DNA from: CAWDPQ01 sp963804245
GTDB lineage: Bacteria > Acidobacteriota > Vicinamibacteria > Vicinamibacterales > 2-12-FULL-66-21
Length of the DNA stretch: 64,000 nt
Reading direction: 5' to 3'
NCBI GenBank assembly: GCA_963804245.1
Contig: CAWDPQ010000020.1
Span: 124,001 to 188,000, forward strand
Made by a program: the position numbers and the translations under genes. Position 1 is the stretch's first letter; each line of letters opens with the position of its first letter. The notes below the pieces were generated by a model. The model worked only from the letters and a program-made list of their open reading frames with translations. It did not search any database and was not told the origin of the DNA. This document shows, one piece after another, positions 63,518 through 64,000 of the stretch.

Positions 63518-64000
63518 TTGCGTGTGCTGATCACCGGCGGGGCGGGATTCGTTGGCTCGCACCTGGCCGAGGCCCTTCTGGGTCGTGGCGACGAGGTCTT
63601 CGTTCTCGATAACCTGTCGACCGGCTCGATTCACAACATCGCGCACCTCAAGGAGCATGCGCGGTTCCACTACACCATCGACAGCATCACCAACGAGCCG
63701 CTGCTGGCCGAGCTCGTCGATCGTGCCGATACCGTCGTGCACCTCGCCGCGGCGGTGGGCGTGAAGCTCATCGTCGAAGCCCCGGTGCATACCATCGAGA
63801 CCAACGTGCACGGGACCGAAGTCGTCCTCAAGCACGCCAACAAGAAGAAAAAGCTGGTGCTCATCGCCTCGACGTCCGAAGTGTACGGTAAGAGCGTCGA
63901 AGTGCCGTTCCGGGAGGATGCGGACCTGGTGCTCGGACCCACGGCCAAGCACCGGTGGGCTTATGCCTGCAGCAAGATGATCGACGAGTTTCTGGCGCTG
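63518..64000 (+). CDS. SDR-family NAD-dependent sugar epimerase, truncated by window end
   Basis: The first 161 residues of an extended SDR. GGAGFVGSHLAEALL is the NAD-binding loop. VVHLAAAVGVKLIVE is the typical UDP-sugar segment, STSEVYGKS carries the catalytic Ser/Thr, and RWAYACSKMIDEF is an intact YxxxK, unlike the SDR at 54132. The overall pattern is that of UDP-glucose 4-epimerase/UDP-glucuronate decarboxylase relatives. The start is TTG at 63518 with GAGGAG 6 bases upstream. The remainder lies beyond the window. Confidence 0.85.
   Translation, partial: MRVLITGGAGFVGSHLAEALLGRGDEVFVLDNLSTGSIHNIAHLKEHARFHYTIDSITNEPLLAELVDRADTVVHLAAAVGVKLIVEAPVHTIETNVHGTEVVLKHANKKKKLVLIASTSEVYGKSVEVPFREDADLVLGPTAKHRWAYACSKMIDEFLAL

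Overview
The window looks like chromosomal core DNA of a GC-rich, didermic soil-type bacterium. Gene content points to Acidobacteriota, probably a Vicinamibacteria-like lineage. This is inference, from the complete dcw cluster with a PASTA-bearing FtsI, a mutS2-dnaG-rpoD block, an lepA-lepB-DUF4845-like block, and the many short hairpin repeats between genes. There is no plasmid, phage, IS or CRISPR signature, and no gene-free stretch longer than 300 bases.

Layout. 1-6.2 kb: a marR/ankyrin divergent pair around a perfect palindrome, an RlmI-type methyltransferase, rpiB, glyA and a DinG-type helicase. 6.2-10.8 kb: a secreted TPR protein, yggS (frameshifted), a DivIVA-domain protein, hutI and a formiminotransferase-cyclodeaminase-type gene. 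10.8-15.4 kb, minus strand: lepA-lepB-small membrane protein, and a membrane protein with citrate synthase. 15.6-17.9 kb: a processive GT2 divergent from larB. 18-24.1 kb: mutS2-dnaG-rpoD behind a good sigma70 promoter. 24.2-29.2 kb: a CAT-anticodon tRNA, a zinc-ribbon/RNase-H-like pair, pgeF (frameshifted) divergent from acpS, a SpoVG-like small protein and a B12-binding radical SAM protein. 29.4-46 kb, minus strand: the dcw cluster mraZ-rsmH-ftsL-ftsI-murE-murF-mraY-murD-ftsW-murG-murC-ftsQ-ftsA-ftsZ, mostly joined by ATGA/GTGA overlaps and headed by a promoter plus three MraZ boxes at 10-bp period. 46.1-47.2 kb: ychF. 47.2-64 kb: a surface-glycan locus (four GT2/DPM-like enzymes, two GT4, one GT9, three polytopic membrane proteins, two SDR sugar epimerases, a DegT aminotransferase, a GT-B-like protein) that runs off the right edge.

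Functional logic. The dcw genes make UDP-MurNAc-pentapeptide, lipid I and lipid II, and the septal machine; murB and ddl are not present here. The right-hand locus would synthesise nucleotide sugars (SDR, DegT) and load them on polyprenyl carriers (DPM-like GT2) for assembly by GT4, GT9 and integral-membrane enzymes.

Two window-wide signals stand out. First, nine protein-coding genes, including the essential ftsI, are each interrupted by a frameshift of the same polarity: one extra base, usually explained by duplication of a base in a 2-3 base run. The likeliest reading is an insertion-biased consensus error; recoding or genuine mutation are alternatives. Second, intergenic regions carry several families of simple-word inverted repeats (GACTAAC, CTTCCTTC, CACGTG, GGGGCTCG, GCAGTCA) and a REP-like CTTCCGCC hairpin pair. 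Their arms often sit at gene 3' ends, and several provide the stop codon.
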